Source of the DNA: Nisaea sediminum
Lineage (GTDB): Bacteria; Pseudomonadota; Alphaproteobacteria; Thalassobaculales; Thalassobaculaceae
Length of the DNA stretch: 64,000 nt
NCBI RefSeq assembly: GCF_014904705.1
Contig: NZ_JACZCQ010000009.1
Coordinates: 62,001-126,000 of the forward strand
Direction: 5' to 3'
The position numbers and the translations under genes were made by a program. Positions 8,301 to 16,176 of this stretch are shown here, piece by piece. The notes under the pieces were generated by a model. The model made no database searches. It was not told where the DNA came from and worked only from the letters and a program-made list of their open reading frames with translations. How positions within the stretch are numbered: the first letter of the stretch is position 1; every line of letters begins with the position of its first letter.

Positions 8301-9152
8301 ATGTCAGACGCGGCAAAATCAGAGACCGGCCAGCCGAGCCTTCCGCTCGCGACGGATGCCCGCTTCGCCATTCTGCGCAAATGCACGCGTGTCTGGGCGG
8401 TGGCCTCCATCCATGGAGATGCGGAGCGGCTCGCGGCCCTGCACGCTGCCATGAGCGAGCGTTTCGAGCCGGGCGACAAAATCGTCTATCTCGGAAATTA
8501 TTACGGCCACGGCGGGGCGATCATCGAAACGGTCGATGAGCTGCTCCGGTTCCGGCGCCTTGTTTTGGCCCAGCCGCCCTTCACCCATCCCGACGATATC
8601 GTGTTCCTGCGCGGGCGCCAGGAGGAGATGTGGCGCAAGATGCTGCAGCTCCAGTTCGCCGGCGATTGCGACGAAATTCTTGACTGGATGCTGAAGCGCG
8701 GCGCCGCGGCGACCCTCGAGGCCTATGGCGGCCAGGAGCAGCAGGCACGCGCCGCGATTCCCGAGGGGCTGCTCGCCGTCAGCCGTTGGACCGGCCAGTT
8801 GCGTCAGGCCATCCGTGCGCATCCCGGGCACAACGAGTTCATGGCCGGATTCCGCCGGGCCGCCTATACGGAGGACGGTGGTCTGCTGTTCGTCAGCACC
8901 GGTCTGGATCCGGCCCGTCCGCTCACCGATCAGGAAGACGGGTTCTGGTGGAACAGCCAGGGATTTGCGGATCTCTCGGACACCGGCTACGGAGGGTTTG
9001 CCAAGGTCGTGCGCGGCTTCGATTCGGCGCATGAGGGCATCGTCGAGACTCCGTCGACGCTCAGCCTCGACGGAGGAGCCGGCTTCGACGGCATGCTGAA
9101 CGCCGCCTGCCTGACCCGGGGCGGGGCAATCGTCGACCGGATCGGCGTCTGA
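8301..9152 (+). CDS. Phosphatase-fold protein with degenerate metal site (likely pseudophosphatase)
   Basis: A 284-residue protein that follows the PPP-type metallophosphoesterase plan but lacks nearly all metal ligands. The usual GDIHG reads ASIHG (residues 35-39), GDYVDRG reads GNYYGHG (65-71), GNHEE reads GRQEE (105-109), the later FVHAG is FVSTG, and the GHT motif is GFDS. Fold-level features around these sites persist, including VFLRG, FWWN and the LSLDGGAGFDGMLNAACLT end. So the fold looks conserved while two-metal catalysis seems impossible. It may act as a binding or regulatory protein. The start at 8301 is supported by a GGAGGAGAGGAG-rich ribosome-binding region. It sits alone between carD and rpoH_II; whether it regulates either is unknown. 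Confidence 0.7.
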   Translation: MSDAAKSETGQPSLPLATDARFAILRKCTRVWAVASIHGDAERLAALHAAMSERFEPGDKIVYLGNYYGHGGAIIETVDELLRFRRLVLAQPPFTHPDDIVFLRGRQEEMWRKMLQLQFAGDCDEILDWMLKRGAAATLEAYGGQEQQARAAIPEGLLAVSRWTGQLRQAIRAHPGHNEFMAGFRRAAYTEDGGLLFVSTGLDPARPLTDQEDGFWWNSQGFADLSDTGYGGFAKVVRGFDSAHEGIVETPSTLSLDGGAGFDGMLNAACLTRGGAIVDRIGV

Positions 9153-9229
9153 ACCCGCTGTCCGTTACACACAACCGTATGCGCTCTCGCGTTTGTGATC
9201 CGATAAGAGTCGCCAAAAGACTGCGGCAG

Positions 9230-9258
9230 TGATCCGATTTCCACCGGGGAACGTAAAG
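9230..9258 (+). promoter_or_regulatory. Candidate RpoE-type promoter of rpoH_II
   Basis: TGATCC (9230-9235), an 18-base spacer and TAAAG (9254-9258) resemble the alphaproteobacterial RpoE/ChrR-type promoter (TGATCC-N18-TAAGA), which is known to drive rpoH_II in Rhodobacter sphaeroides. Predicted transcription would start near 9265, 35 bases before the rpoH start, leaving room for the strong GGAGGTGGAG ribosome-binding site. A second TGATCC at 9196-9201 has no matching -10 element. Confidence 0.4.
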
Positions 9259-9299
9259 CATTGTGAGTTTGCTCACCGGTGCGGTGTGGAGGTGGAGCC

Positions 9300-10184
9300 A
9301 TGGCACATATCGACGATCCCGAAACCCGGCGCGCCAACGTCAGCTATATCAAGTCCAGCATGAACGAGCCGCTTCTCGAACGGGAAGAGGAGCTTGAGCT
9401 CGCGCGCGCATGGCGCGAGGAGGGCTGTGAAAAATCTCTCCACCTTCTGGTTCGCTCTTACACGCGCCTCGTGGTGAGCTCCGCCTCGAAATACCGGAAC
9501 TACGGTCTGCCGATAGGCGATCTGATCCAGGAAGGCAATGTCGGCCTCATGCAGGCCGCCGCGCGGTTCGAGCCGGAACGGGAAGTGCGGTTCTCCACCT
9601 ATGCCAGCTGGTGGATCCGGTCGGCGATCCAGGACTACGTGCTGCGCAACTGGTCGATCGTCCGGACCGGTACGACCGCCGCCCAGAAATCCCTGTTCTT
9701 TAACCTCCGGCGTCTCAGGGCCAAGATCCAGCAGGCATCGGACGAACTGACCCTCGACGAGCAGCGTCAGCGCGTGGCGGAGGAACTCGGCGTCGGCCTC
9801 AAGGATGTCGAGGCGATGGAGCAGCGGATGTCGGCATCCGATCAGTCTCTCAACGCGCCGATCGGCGAGAGCGGCGAGGATGAATGGCTGGAGCTGCTTT
9901 CCGACGAACGTCCGACGCCGGAAGATATCGTGACAGGAATGCGGGATGCCGAGACCCGGTCCAAATGGCTCAAGGAAGCGCTCTGCGAGCTCAGCCCGCG
10001 GGAACAGACCATCATCCAGCGCCGGCGCCTGGTCGAGGATGGTGCGACGCTGGAAGAGCTCGGTGTGGTGCTCGGTGTCAGCAAGGAGCGCGTCCGCCAG
10101 CTCGAGCATCGCGCGATGCTCAAGCTGAAACAGCACATCAGCCGGAACGTCGACCGGAGTTCGGACCTCTATACCGACGTCTGA
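9300..10184 (+). CDS. rpoH: RNA polymerase sigma-32 factor, RpoH_II type
   Basis: Alternative sigma factor of 294 residues. Region 2 is clear (SASKYRNYGLPIGDLIQEGN, then RFSTYASWWIRSAIQDYVL), the RpoH box reads QKSLFFNLRRLRAKI, and region 4 ends in the HTH SKERVRQLEHRAM. Wording such as LARAWREE, FEPEREVRFSTYASWWIR and RNWSIVR fits the RpoH_II branch (oxidative stress and singlet oxygen) better than the heat-shock RpoH_I branch; this subtype call rests on remembered family patterns. The start has a near-perfect GGAGGTGGAGCC ribosome-binding site. It is convergent with the M48 protease gene six bases downstream. Confidence 0.92.
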   Translation: MAHIDDPETRRANVSYIKSSMNEPLLEREEELELARAWREEGCEKSLHLLVRSYTRLVVSSASKYRNYGLPIGDLIQEGNVGLMQAAARFEPEREVRFSTYASWWIRSAIQDYVLRNWSIVRTGTTAAQKSLFFNLRRLRAKIQQASDELTLDEQRQRVAEELGVGLKDVEAMEQRMSASDQSLNAPIGESGEDEWLELLSDERPTPEDIVTGMRDAETRSKWLKEALCELSPREQTIIQRRRLVEDGATLEELGVVLGVSKERVRQLEHRAMLKLKQHISRNVDRSSDLYTDV

Positions 10185-10189
10185 GTCCG

Positions 10190-11728
10190 TTACCGCGGCC
10201 CAACCGTCTTCACGCGTCCGCCCGGGGGCGGCAGCCCTTCGGTCTTCAGTCCGTTCATGACCCTGAAGAAGCGGACTTCGTAGCCCCGATGAGGAACGCC
10301 GGAGGCGAGGGAAGGTTCGGTATCGCCCCGGTCCACCGTCACGACCTTGATCTCGAGCGGACGCGCCGAGGCCCGCTCCTCGTCCGTCAGCGGCCGGAAG
10401 CTATAGGTGGTCCGGCGCAGGTCCTCGCTCAGAGCATTGGTCTTCTGACGCGGGATCAGGAACTGCATCCGGTAGACCGTACTCGGATCGTAACGTATCG
10501 CGACGAGACGGAGGACGAAGGTTTCATTGTTCCGCGCTGTTACGGGCAGCCATGCGGTCGCCGCTTCCATGCCGTTCACATTGATGGTTTCGAGATCCCG
10601 CACCTGATGACCCTGCGCCCAGCGTGAGCTCAGATAGTCGGCGGGATGCAGGCCATCGCTCTGTTGCGCCTTGTCGAAGACGAAACGGGTTCCGGCCTGA
10701 TCGGCCGCGAGAACCTGCGTCGGCTTGTTGAAGAGGCGGAAACCCGGCGGGACCTCGAAGCGGAAATTCAGATCCTTGTGCAGGAACTCCCGGCCTCTGA
10801 TCAGGCCTTCCTTGGGATCGCTTCCGAACATCATGCCGTCGATGCGGTCGAGAAAGGCATCCTTGTTGACGGTCGGGGAGGCGATACGCTGCACGCTCGC
10901 CGCGGCGAGCGCCTGCCTTACCCGGTCGACCGTTCGCGGGTGGGTCGCGAGCAGGTCCATGGCATCGGGGTCCCGGTCCGAGCCTGCGATTTCCGCCTGC
11001 AGACGGCTCGCATCGCCCATCTTTGCGAGGAAACTCGCCATCGCGCCGGTATCGTACCCGGCGCGGCTGAGATAGCGGACGCCGAGCATGTCGGCCTGGA
11101 ATTCCTGATCGCGGGAATAACCCTTGAGGTAGAGATTGGCGCCCTGGCTCGCGATGTCGGCGACAGCGCGGCTGTCCGCCAGGATCCCGAGCAGGGTGGC
11201 GCCGATATTCGTCGCCACGGCGCGGCTGTAGCGTTCCGCGCTATGCCGCGCGGTGACGTGCCCGATCTCGTGCGCGATCACGCCGGCAAGCTCGGCCTCG
11301 TTCTCGGCGAGCGCGATCAGTCCGCGGGTGACATAGACATAGCCGCCGGGCAGGGCAAAGGCGTTCACATCGGGCGTATTGAGAACGGTGAAATGGAAAT
11401 CGAGGTTCGGCATCTCCGACGTGGCCGCGAGCTTCTTGCCGATCCGGGTCACATAGGCGGAGAGATCCGCATCCTCCTGATAGGCCCCGCCGAACTCCTC
11501 CTTGATCTTCGGGTCCTGTTCCCGTCCGACGCGCAGCTCGTCTTCCGGCGACATGAAGGCGGTGAAGCTCTGCTCGCCGGTAGCCGGGTTCGTGCTGCAA
11601 CCCGAAAGCAGGGGAGCACTGACGAGCGCGACCATAAGCAGACCCGCGAGGGACCTGGTGCCAGAGATTCTTGCACGAATGACCTCGATCGCCGCCGCCA
11701 CGATATTTCTCCCGAAAGTGCCCGCCAT
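10190..11728 (-). CDS. M48 family metalloprotease, lipoprotein (BepA-like)
   Basis: Zinc-dependent periplasmic protease of 512 residues. After an N-terminal hydrophobic segment there is a lipobox LLSGC (Cys 44), so it is probably anchored to a membrane facing the periplasm. The active-site motif HEIGH is at residues 153-157, followed by a downstream EFQADMLGVRY segment that supplies the third zinc ligand. A C-terminal region of about 200 residues, not of the TPR type, follows. BepA-like proteins help outer-membrane protein assembly quality control; that role is inferred. AAGG eight bases upstream supports the ATG at 11728. The n-region before the hydrophobic stretch is unusually long. Confidence 0.88.
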   Translation of the reverse strand: MAGTFGRNIVAAAIEVIRARISGTRSLAGLLMVALVSAPLLSGCSTNPATGEQSFTAFMSPEDELRVGREQDPKIKEEFGGAYQEDADLSAYVTRIGKKLAATSEMPNLDFHFTVLNTPDVNAFALPGGYVYVTRGLIALAENEAELAGVIAHEIGHVTARHSAERYSRAVATNIGATLLGILADSRAVADIASQGANLYLKGYSRDQEFQADMLGVRYLSRAGYDTGAMASFLAKMGDASRLQAEIAGSDRDPDAMDLLATHPRTVDRVRQALAAASVQRIASPTVNKDAFLDRIDGMMFGSDPKEGLIRGREFLHKDLNFRFEVPPGFRLFNKPTQVLAADQAGTRFVFDKAQQSDGLHPADYLSSRWAQGHQVRDLETINVNGMEAATAWLPVTARNNETFVLRLVAIRYDPSTVYRMQFLIPRQKTNALSEDLRRTTYSFRPLTDEERASARPLEIKVVTVDRGDTEPSLASGVPHRGYEVRFFRVMNGLKTEGLPPPGGRVKTVGPR

Positions 11729-11755
11729 TTCATCGACCTTAGAGCGCGATGTTGG

Positions 11756-12571
11756 TCATTCTGGCAAGAGTTCAAGCTGTTCGGGGTGCGTAACCTCGAT
11801 CAGGGGACCGTTTTCCGGTTTGACCCAGCCGCGGCCCCGCACGGTGCGGCCGGTGAAAGCCAGCGGGTCGATGCCGGCTTTGGAAAAGAGCCCCAGAGCC
11901 CGCTTTCCGATCTTGAAGGTGAAGTCGGTCCGCCAGTTCGGGCCGAAATTGAGATAGACGATGTTGCGCACCCTGGCCGCATCGACCACGCGCCCCTCGA
12001 CGATCTGGAAACTGTCGATATCGCTCCAGGTCTCCGACGGGTTCCGGATCCTGTAATAGGGGAGGTCCCAGATACCGCGCTTCTGGCCCCGGGCCAGACG
12101 TTCGAGGGCCAGCATTTCGGGGATCAGCGCGCGATTGTCATGGAAGCTGTAGACTCGCGCCAGTCCTTCTTCCAGTAGCGTGCCCTGTATCCAGGTTCCG
12201 TCCTGCAAAGTCAGATGCGCCAGATAGCGCCGATAGCGATCCTCGCGCTGTCCGCCGAAATGCAGTGCGAGGCGCTGTCCTTGCACCAGCCGCAGAAGCG
12301 CGTCCCGCGACTCTTCCGCGAGCGGCCATTTCTCGAATCCGGGGCGGCCGAGCGGAAGCTTGGGAGCCTGGATGCCGACGAGGCGAACCTGATTTCCGGT
12401 CGCGAGCACAAGCGTGTCGCCATCGACGATCTCGACCGTCTCCTGATCTTCGAGGCTTGCCGGAGGGCCGCTTTCCGGCAGCCGCACCGGCTCCGCGGAG
12501 CTCTGTCCAGCCCCGAGCAAAAGAAACAGAAAACCCATGATAAGGCAGGGCGCGTGGCGGATTGGTGTCAT
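11756..12571 (-). CDS. Secreted thermonuclease-family (SNase-like) protein
   Basis: A 271-residue protein with a signal peptide (hydrophobic residues 11-25, cleavage near SSA-EPV) and an SNase/Tudor-like domain. Recognisable staphylococcal nuclease features are VDGDTLVL near residue 49, VRLVGIQAPKLP near 62, the EDRYRRYLAHL segment near 109 and the LLEEGLARVY segment near 132. The C-terminal part (residues 180-271) is an extra domain seen in alphaproteobacterial members. It would act in the periplasm or outside on nucleic acids, although many such proteins lack demonstrated nuclease activity. It lies 27 bases upstream of the M48 gene on the same strand and may share its transcript. Confidence 0.82.
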   Translation of the reverse strand: MTPIRHAPCLIMGFLFLLLGAGQSSAEPVRLPESGPPASLEDQETVEIVDGDTLVLATGNQVRLVGIQAPKLPLGRPGFEKWPLAEESRDALLRLVQGQRLALHFGGQREDRYRRYLAHLTLQDGTWIQGTLLEEGLARVYSFHDNRALIPEMLALERLARGQKRGIWDLPYYRIRNPSETWSDIDSFQIVEGRVVDAARVRNIVYLNFGPNWRTDFTFKIGKRALGLFSKAGIDPLAFTGRTVRGRGWVKPENGPLIEVTHPEQLELLPE

Positions 12572-12705
12572 GCCCTATCGGATCACGGCGCCCCGGATCC
12601 TCTCAAGTGATGTTTCTCGCCGGCTTTCCGCTCGGGGGTGACGGCGGGTCCGCCAGAGGATATGGATGACGGAAATTCCGGATGAAAGCTGGCGCAGGAG
12701 ATACC

Positions 12706-13656
12706 GTGTCCGAGAGAGTACTGTTCCCAAGCACCGCTGCGAGGCGCAGCGGTAATCTTGAGGTCGATCCTCCGCACCGGATCTATTGGGAGCTGATCGG
12801 CAACCCGGACGGTATTCCGGTGGTCTTCCTGCATGGAGGCCCGGGTTCCGGTATTTCAGAGGCGCACCGCCGCTTTTTCGACCCCGACCGGTTCAACGTT
12901 CTGCTGTTCGACCAGCGCGGGACAGGACGTTCTACGCCCGTGGCGGAACTGAACGGCAATACCACGCAGGATCTGGTGGCCGACATCGAGCGTCTGAGGG
13001 AGCATCTCGGGATAGAGACCTGGATCGTTTTCGGCGGCTCCTGGGGCAGCACACTTGCACTGGCTTATGGAGAGGCGCATCCGGAACGATGCCTCGGCTT
13101 TGTGCTGCGCGGGATCTTTCTCGGAACCGACCCCGAGATCGACTGGTTCCTCCATGGCATGGGAACTTTCTTCCCGGAGGCGAAGCGCCGGTTCGAGCAG
13201 TTCCTGCCGGAAACGGAGCGCGACGATCTGCTCGGCAGCTATCACGCGCGGCTGGTCGCGGCGGACCCTGCGATTCATCAGCCGGCTGCCGAAGTCTGGG
13301 CCGGCTACGAAGCCGCCTGCTCCGCACTCTTGCCCTTGCCGGCGCTCGCCGCCGGCGAACCCGGGCGGGCATTGTCGCTGGCACGTCTCGAAGCGCATTA
13401 TTTCCGCAACCGGATATTTCTTGAACCGGGACAGTTGCTCCGGGACCTCGGGCGAATCGCGCATCTGCCGGCGATCATTGTTCAGGGGCGTTACGACGTG
13501 ATCTGCCCGATCGCGACGGCGGAGATGCTTGCGCACGCCTGGCCGGGATCCGAATTCGATATCGTCCCGGATGCGGGACATTCCGCGATGGAGCCAGGGA
13601 TCGCCCGGAGCCTCGTTGCCGCGATGGAACGGATCCGGACGACGATCCGGACTTGA
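12706..13656 (+). CDS. pip: Prolyl aminopeptidase
   Basis: Serine exopeptidase (alpha/beta hydrolase fold, S33) that removes N-terminal proline from peptides. Motifs are HGGPGSG for the oxyanion region, DQRGTGRS, the nucleophile elbow GGSWGS, and a C-terminal QGRYDVICP with the Asp plus DAGHSA with the His. I prefer the GTG at 12706 because AGGAG lies five to six bases upstream; the ATG at 12682 (324 residues) is an alternative with a weaker site. It fits with the peptide transporter and peptidases elsewhere in the window as part of peptide use. Confidence 0.92.
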   Translation: MSERVLFPSTAARRSGNLEVDPPHRIYWELIGNPDGIPVVFLHGGPGSGISEAHRRFFDPDRFNVLLFDQRGTGRSTPVAELNGNTTQDLVADIERLREHLGIETWIVFGGSWGSTLALAYGEAHPERCLGFVLRGIFLGTDPEIDWFLHGMGTFFPEAKRRFEQFLPETERDDLLGSYHARLVAADPAIHQPAAEVWAGYEAACSALLPLPALAAGEPGRALSLARLEAHYFRNRIFLEPGQLLRDLGRIAHLPAIIVQGRYDVICPIATAEMLAHAWPGSEFDIVPDAGHSAMEPGIARSLVAAMERIRTTIRT

Positions 13657-13709
13657 AGCGTCGGCGTCGGCGGCTATCATGCGCGCGGATTTGCCGAGGG
13701 GGGGGCATC

Positions 13710-14222
13710 GTGCGGAAGTTGTTGAAAGTCGCGATTGCGGCAATGTCGGTGATCGTTGCGTCTGGATCGACCCTTCGGGCCGAGGAGCCGGCATTCCTGT
13801 CGCTCGGAGCCGGTGTGTACGACCTGCTCGACAACGAGACGACGGCAGAGGCGCGTGCGGAGTACCGTTTTTCCGAAGAGCATAAGCTCTGGCTGTTCAC
13901 GCCGTTTGTCGGGCTGATGGCGACGGCAGAGGGAGCGACCTACGGCTATGGCGGAATCGGGGTCGATATCTTCTTCGGCAAGCGCTGGGTCCTGACGCCC
14001 AACTTTGCGGTCGGTCTCTACGGCAACGGAGACGGCAAGGATCTAGGCTATCCAGTCGAATTCCGCTCCGGTCTCGAGCTTGCCTACCGGTTCGACGATT
14101 ACTCGCGTCTCGGCCTGACCTTTCACCATATCTCGAACGCGAGTCTGGACGATCAGAATCCCGGAACCGAGTCGCTTATGCTGATGTACTCGATTCCGTT
14201 CGACAAAATCTTCAGCAACTAG
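13710..14222 (+). CDS. Lipid A 3-O-deacylase (PagL family)
   Basis: Outer-membrane beta-barrel esterase that removes the 3-linked acyl chain from lipid A. A signal peptide covers the first 24 residues or so (hydrophobic run ending TLRAEE). The rest alternates in barrel fashion, and the catalytic His-Ser pair of PagL appears in FHHISNAS near the C-terminus. The final residues end in a hydrophobic-aromatic pattern usual for barrels. GTG at 13710 is chosen because a G-rich ribosome-binding sequence precedes it and the signal peptide then begins VRKLLKV. An effect on envelope stress or immune recognition is known for the family, not shown here. Confidence 0.85.
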   Translation: MRKLLKVAIAAMSVIVASGSTLRAEEPAFLSLGAGVYDLLDNETTAEARAEYRFSEEHKLWLFTPFVGLMATAEGATYGYGGIGVDIFFGKRWVLTPNFAVGLYGNGDGKDLGYPVEFRSGLELAYRFDDYSRLGLTFHHISNASLDDQNPGTESLMLMYSIPFDKIFSN

Positions 14223-14237
14223 GCGGCACCGGAGGCT

Positions 14238-14675
14238 TCAGGCTTCGAGGCCGAGTTCCTTGCACCAGGCGCGGAACCGAGGCAAGCCGTCCTCGTCGGT
14301 GGCATAGAGCACCGGGTCTCGGTATTCGAGGTCGGAGGCGTAGTCGACCGTTCCCACCGGCTTGTTCGTCGCCGGGTCGAGTTCGTTGCGGATCAGGATA
14401 TCGGCGCGGAAACTGACTTCCCACCCGTCCGTGCCTTCCTTGATGAACGATCCCCTACGGATCTCGTGCACCACGGTCTGAAGCCGGTCGATCTTGGTTT
14501 CCGCCTTGACCAGTTCCTCGAAGGCCGGGTCGTAGAACAGAGCCTGATAGCCCATCAGCGCCATGGAGAACCGGTAACCGTCCGATTGCCGTGCATGAAC
14601 GAGGTGCCCGACGGCATCTATGAAGTGGGGATCGGCAAGTTTCGGAAGATCCGAAGAAGTCCAACTGAATCCCAT
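14238..14675 (-). CDS. Conserved hypothetical protein
   Basis: A 145-residue soluble protein with no family that I recognise. It is acidic, with no signal peptide or membrane segment; the central part (LVKAETKIDRLQTVVHEIRR) is helical and the C-terminal half is rich in Asp and Tyr (TVDYASDLEYRDPVLYATDE). It ends 16 bases from the end of the convergent PagL gene. Codon use is like the surrounding genes, so it is likely a real gene, but no function can be offered. Confidence 0.6.
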   Translation of the reverse strand: MGFSWTSSDLPKLADPHFIDAVGHLVHARQSDGYRFSMALMGYQALFYDPAFEELVKAETKIDRLQTVVHEIRRGSFIKEGTDGWEVSFRADILIRNELDPATNKPVGTVDYASDLEYRDPVLYATDEDGLPRFRAWCKELGLEA

Positions 14676-14800
14676 TATGTCCGTTCCGCGTGCTGTTGAC
14701 TGTTTCCTTGCGTGAGGACAGGCATAACCTGTTCCGCGTTCAAAGAAAACGGAGCAAGAACCGTGCCGTCACTGTTCTGGTATCTTTTGCCGTGATCTGC

Positions 14801-14809
14801 TGGTATAAT
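14801..14809 (+). promoter_or_regulatory. Extended -10 promoter element before small lipoprotein
   Basis: TGGTATAAT at 14801-14809 is a consensus extended -10 (TGnTATAAT). No good -35 is present, as usual for this class. Transcription would start near 14816, giving a leader of about 37 bases with an AGGAGG ribosome-binding site before the gene at 14853. Confidence 0.55.
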
Positions 14810-14852
14810 TAGATGGCATTTGTGACAAAAGCGTCGCTATACAGGAGGCATA

Positions 14853-15056
14853 ATGCGTCCGTTCATCAGATCTCTCGGCCTCTTGGCCGTTCTTTTCGGC
14901 CTGTCCGGCTGTACGGCGAGCGTCGTCGCCGGCTCCGCTTGGGTTGCTACCGAAGCTTACGCGGACAAGACGCCATTCGACTATATGGCCGAGTTTTTCG
15001 AGCGCGATTGCGCCCATATGACAATCTACGATCAGCCACCGCGATGCCGCCGGTGA
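14853..15056 (+). CDS. Small lipoprotein, unknown function
   Basis: A 67-residue protein with a typical lipoprotein signal: MRPFIRSLGLLAVLFGLSGC, lipobox LSGC with Cys 20. The mature part is about 48 residues and has two more Cys (near residues 53 and 65) that could form a disulfide. Good ribosome-binding site (AGGAGG, 6 bases upstream) and its own extended -10 promoter support expression. Members of this kind are often annotated simply as lipoproteins; no role can be given. Confidence 0.75.
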   Translation: MRPFIRSLGLLAVLFGLSGCTASVVAGSAWVATEAYADKTPFDYMAEFFERDCAHMTIYDQPPRCRR

Positions 15057-15121
15057 GGTCGCCGCTTTTCATCTGATCCGGTGTGCCGCTATCCTCTTCG
15101 AAAATCCAGGGAGGATTAACT

Positions 15122-15865
15122 ATGTCGGCGACCGGCAAGACGGTTTTCATCAGCGGCTCGGGACGGAATATCGGACGCGCAATAGCGCTCAGGCTCGCGC
15201 GGAACGGGTTTGATATCGTCCTGAACGGCAGTCACGACCGGTCCGCCTGCGAAAGCGTTGCAAAAGAGGTCGAGGCGGCTGGACGGCAGGCCCTGATCGC
15301 AATGGGCGACGTCGGGAAGAGCGCCGATGTCCGCAAAATGGCCGCGGCCGCGCTGGAACGGTTCGGGCGCGTAGACGCGGTCGTGAACAACGCTGCGATC
15401 CGCCCGCAGAAGCCTCTGCTTGAGATGACGGACGAAGAGTGGGACCGGGTCATTTCCGTTGATCTCAACGCCGCTTTCTATCTCTCCCGCGCCTTCCTGC
15501 CTGGGATGGTCGAGGCCGGCTGGGGCCGGATCGTCAACATGGCCGGCATGAACGCCATTCACGGCTATGCGGGCCGTGCTCCGGTCTCCGCCGCCAAGCA
15601 TGGTGTCTGGGGCCTGACAAAAGCCCTCGCGAAGGAGTTCGGTCCAAAGGGTGTTACCGCCAACGTTATTTCCCCCGGCCCGATCCGGCCCGACGAGTCC
15701 GATCACGAGCATGCTGAACATATCCGCTCGCAGCTCGGCCGCATTCCCGTCGGCCGTCTCGGAGAGGCGGACGATATTGCCGCGATGGTAGCGCTGCTCT
15801 GCAGTGATGAGGGCGGTTTCGTCTGCGGTCAGATGATCGCAGTGAACGGTGGAGCGGAAACTTGA
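15122..15865 (+). CDS. SDR-fold protein lacking the catalytic Ser and Tyr
   Basis: Short-chain dehydrogenase/reductase fold, 247 residues. The nucleotide-binding motif SGSGRNIGRAIA (residues 11-22) and the VNNAA motif (88-92) are intact, as is the structural Asn (SVDLNAAF). In the active site, however, the Ser position is Gly 142 (NMAGMN) and the Tyr of YxxxK is Val 155 (PVSAAKHG), leaving only Lys 159. Codon GTC at the Tyr position needs two changes from a Tyr codon, so a sequencing error is unlikely. It may bind NAD(P) without classical catalysis, or use another residue. GGGAGG eight bases upstream supports the ATG at 15122. Confidence 0.85.
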   Translation: MSATGKTVFISGSGRNIGRAIALRLARNGFDIVLNGSHDRSACESVAKEVEAAGRQALIAMGDVGKSADVRKMAAAALERFGRVDAVVNNAAIRPQKPLLEMTDEEWDRVISVDLNAAFYLSRAFLPGMVEAGWGRIVNMAGMNAIHGYAGRAPVSAAKHGVWGLTKALAKEFGPKGVTANVISPGPIRPDESDHEHAEHIRSQLGRIPVGRLGEADDIAAMVALLCSDEGGFVCGQMIAVNGGAET

Positions 15866-15979
15866 AAAAGTTGCTTCAGCGTTCGGATTTTGCACTCAAA
15901 GATCGCGATCTTAAGCATGTTCGCAGTTTTTATTAAAAAACTCTAAACGAATCCGCGTCTGATTTAGCCGTAAACCGTG

Positions 15980-16083
15980 TATAGTTAAGAACCAAGCGGG
16001 TGCAATCCGGCCAAAAAAGAGTCAATGGCGGTACCCCGTTTTTCGGGGCGTGGCATCCTGATCCAGGCTGGCTTGGCACCCGC
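15980..16083 (+). promoter_or_regulatory. Candidate structured 5' leader (or small RNA) with promoter
   Basis: In the 311-base gap 15866-16176 a -10-like TATAGT (15980-15985) is followed, almost at the expected start site, by a nested structure. The outer stem GCGGGTGC (15996-16003) pairs with GCACCCGC (16076-16083), the inner stem CCGGCC (16007-16012) with GGCTGG (16066-16071, one G-U), and an apical hairpin CCCCG-TTTTT-CGGGG spans 16034-16048. No T-run follows, so a leader of the gene at 16177 is more likely than a terminated small RNA. I could not match it to a riboswitch class that I know. Confidence 0.4.
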
Positions 16084-16176
16084 AAAGAAACGCTGTCGGC
16101 AGAATGCCGCTGATATGTGGACGGCGAGGCTGTGTATATCGGCAACGCCGTTAATTTTGAGACGGGGTTTTCGATA

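Noticed and set aside
15980-16083. Known riboswitch class
   Set aside because: The stems did not match any riboswitch consensus that I could recall, so no class is assigned.
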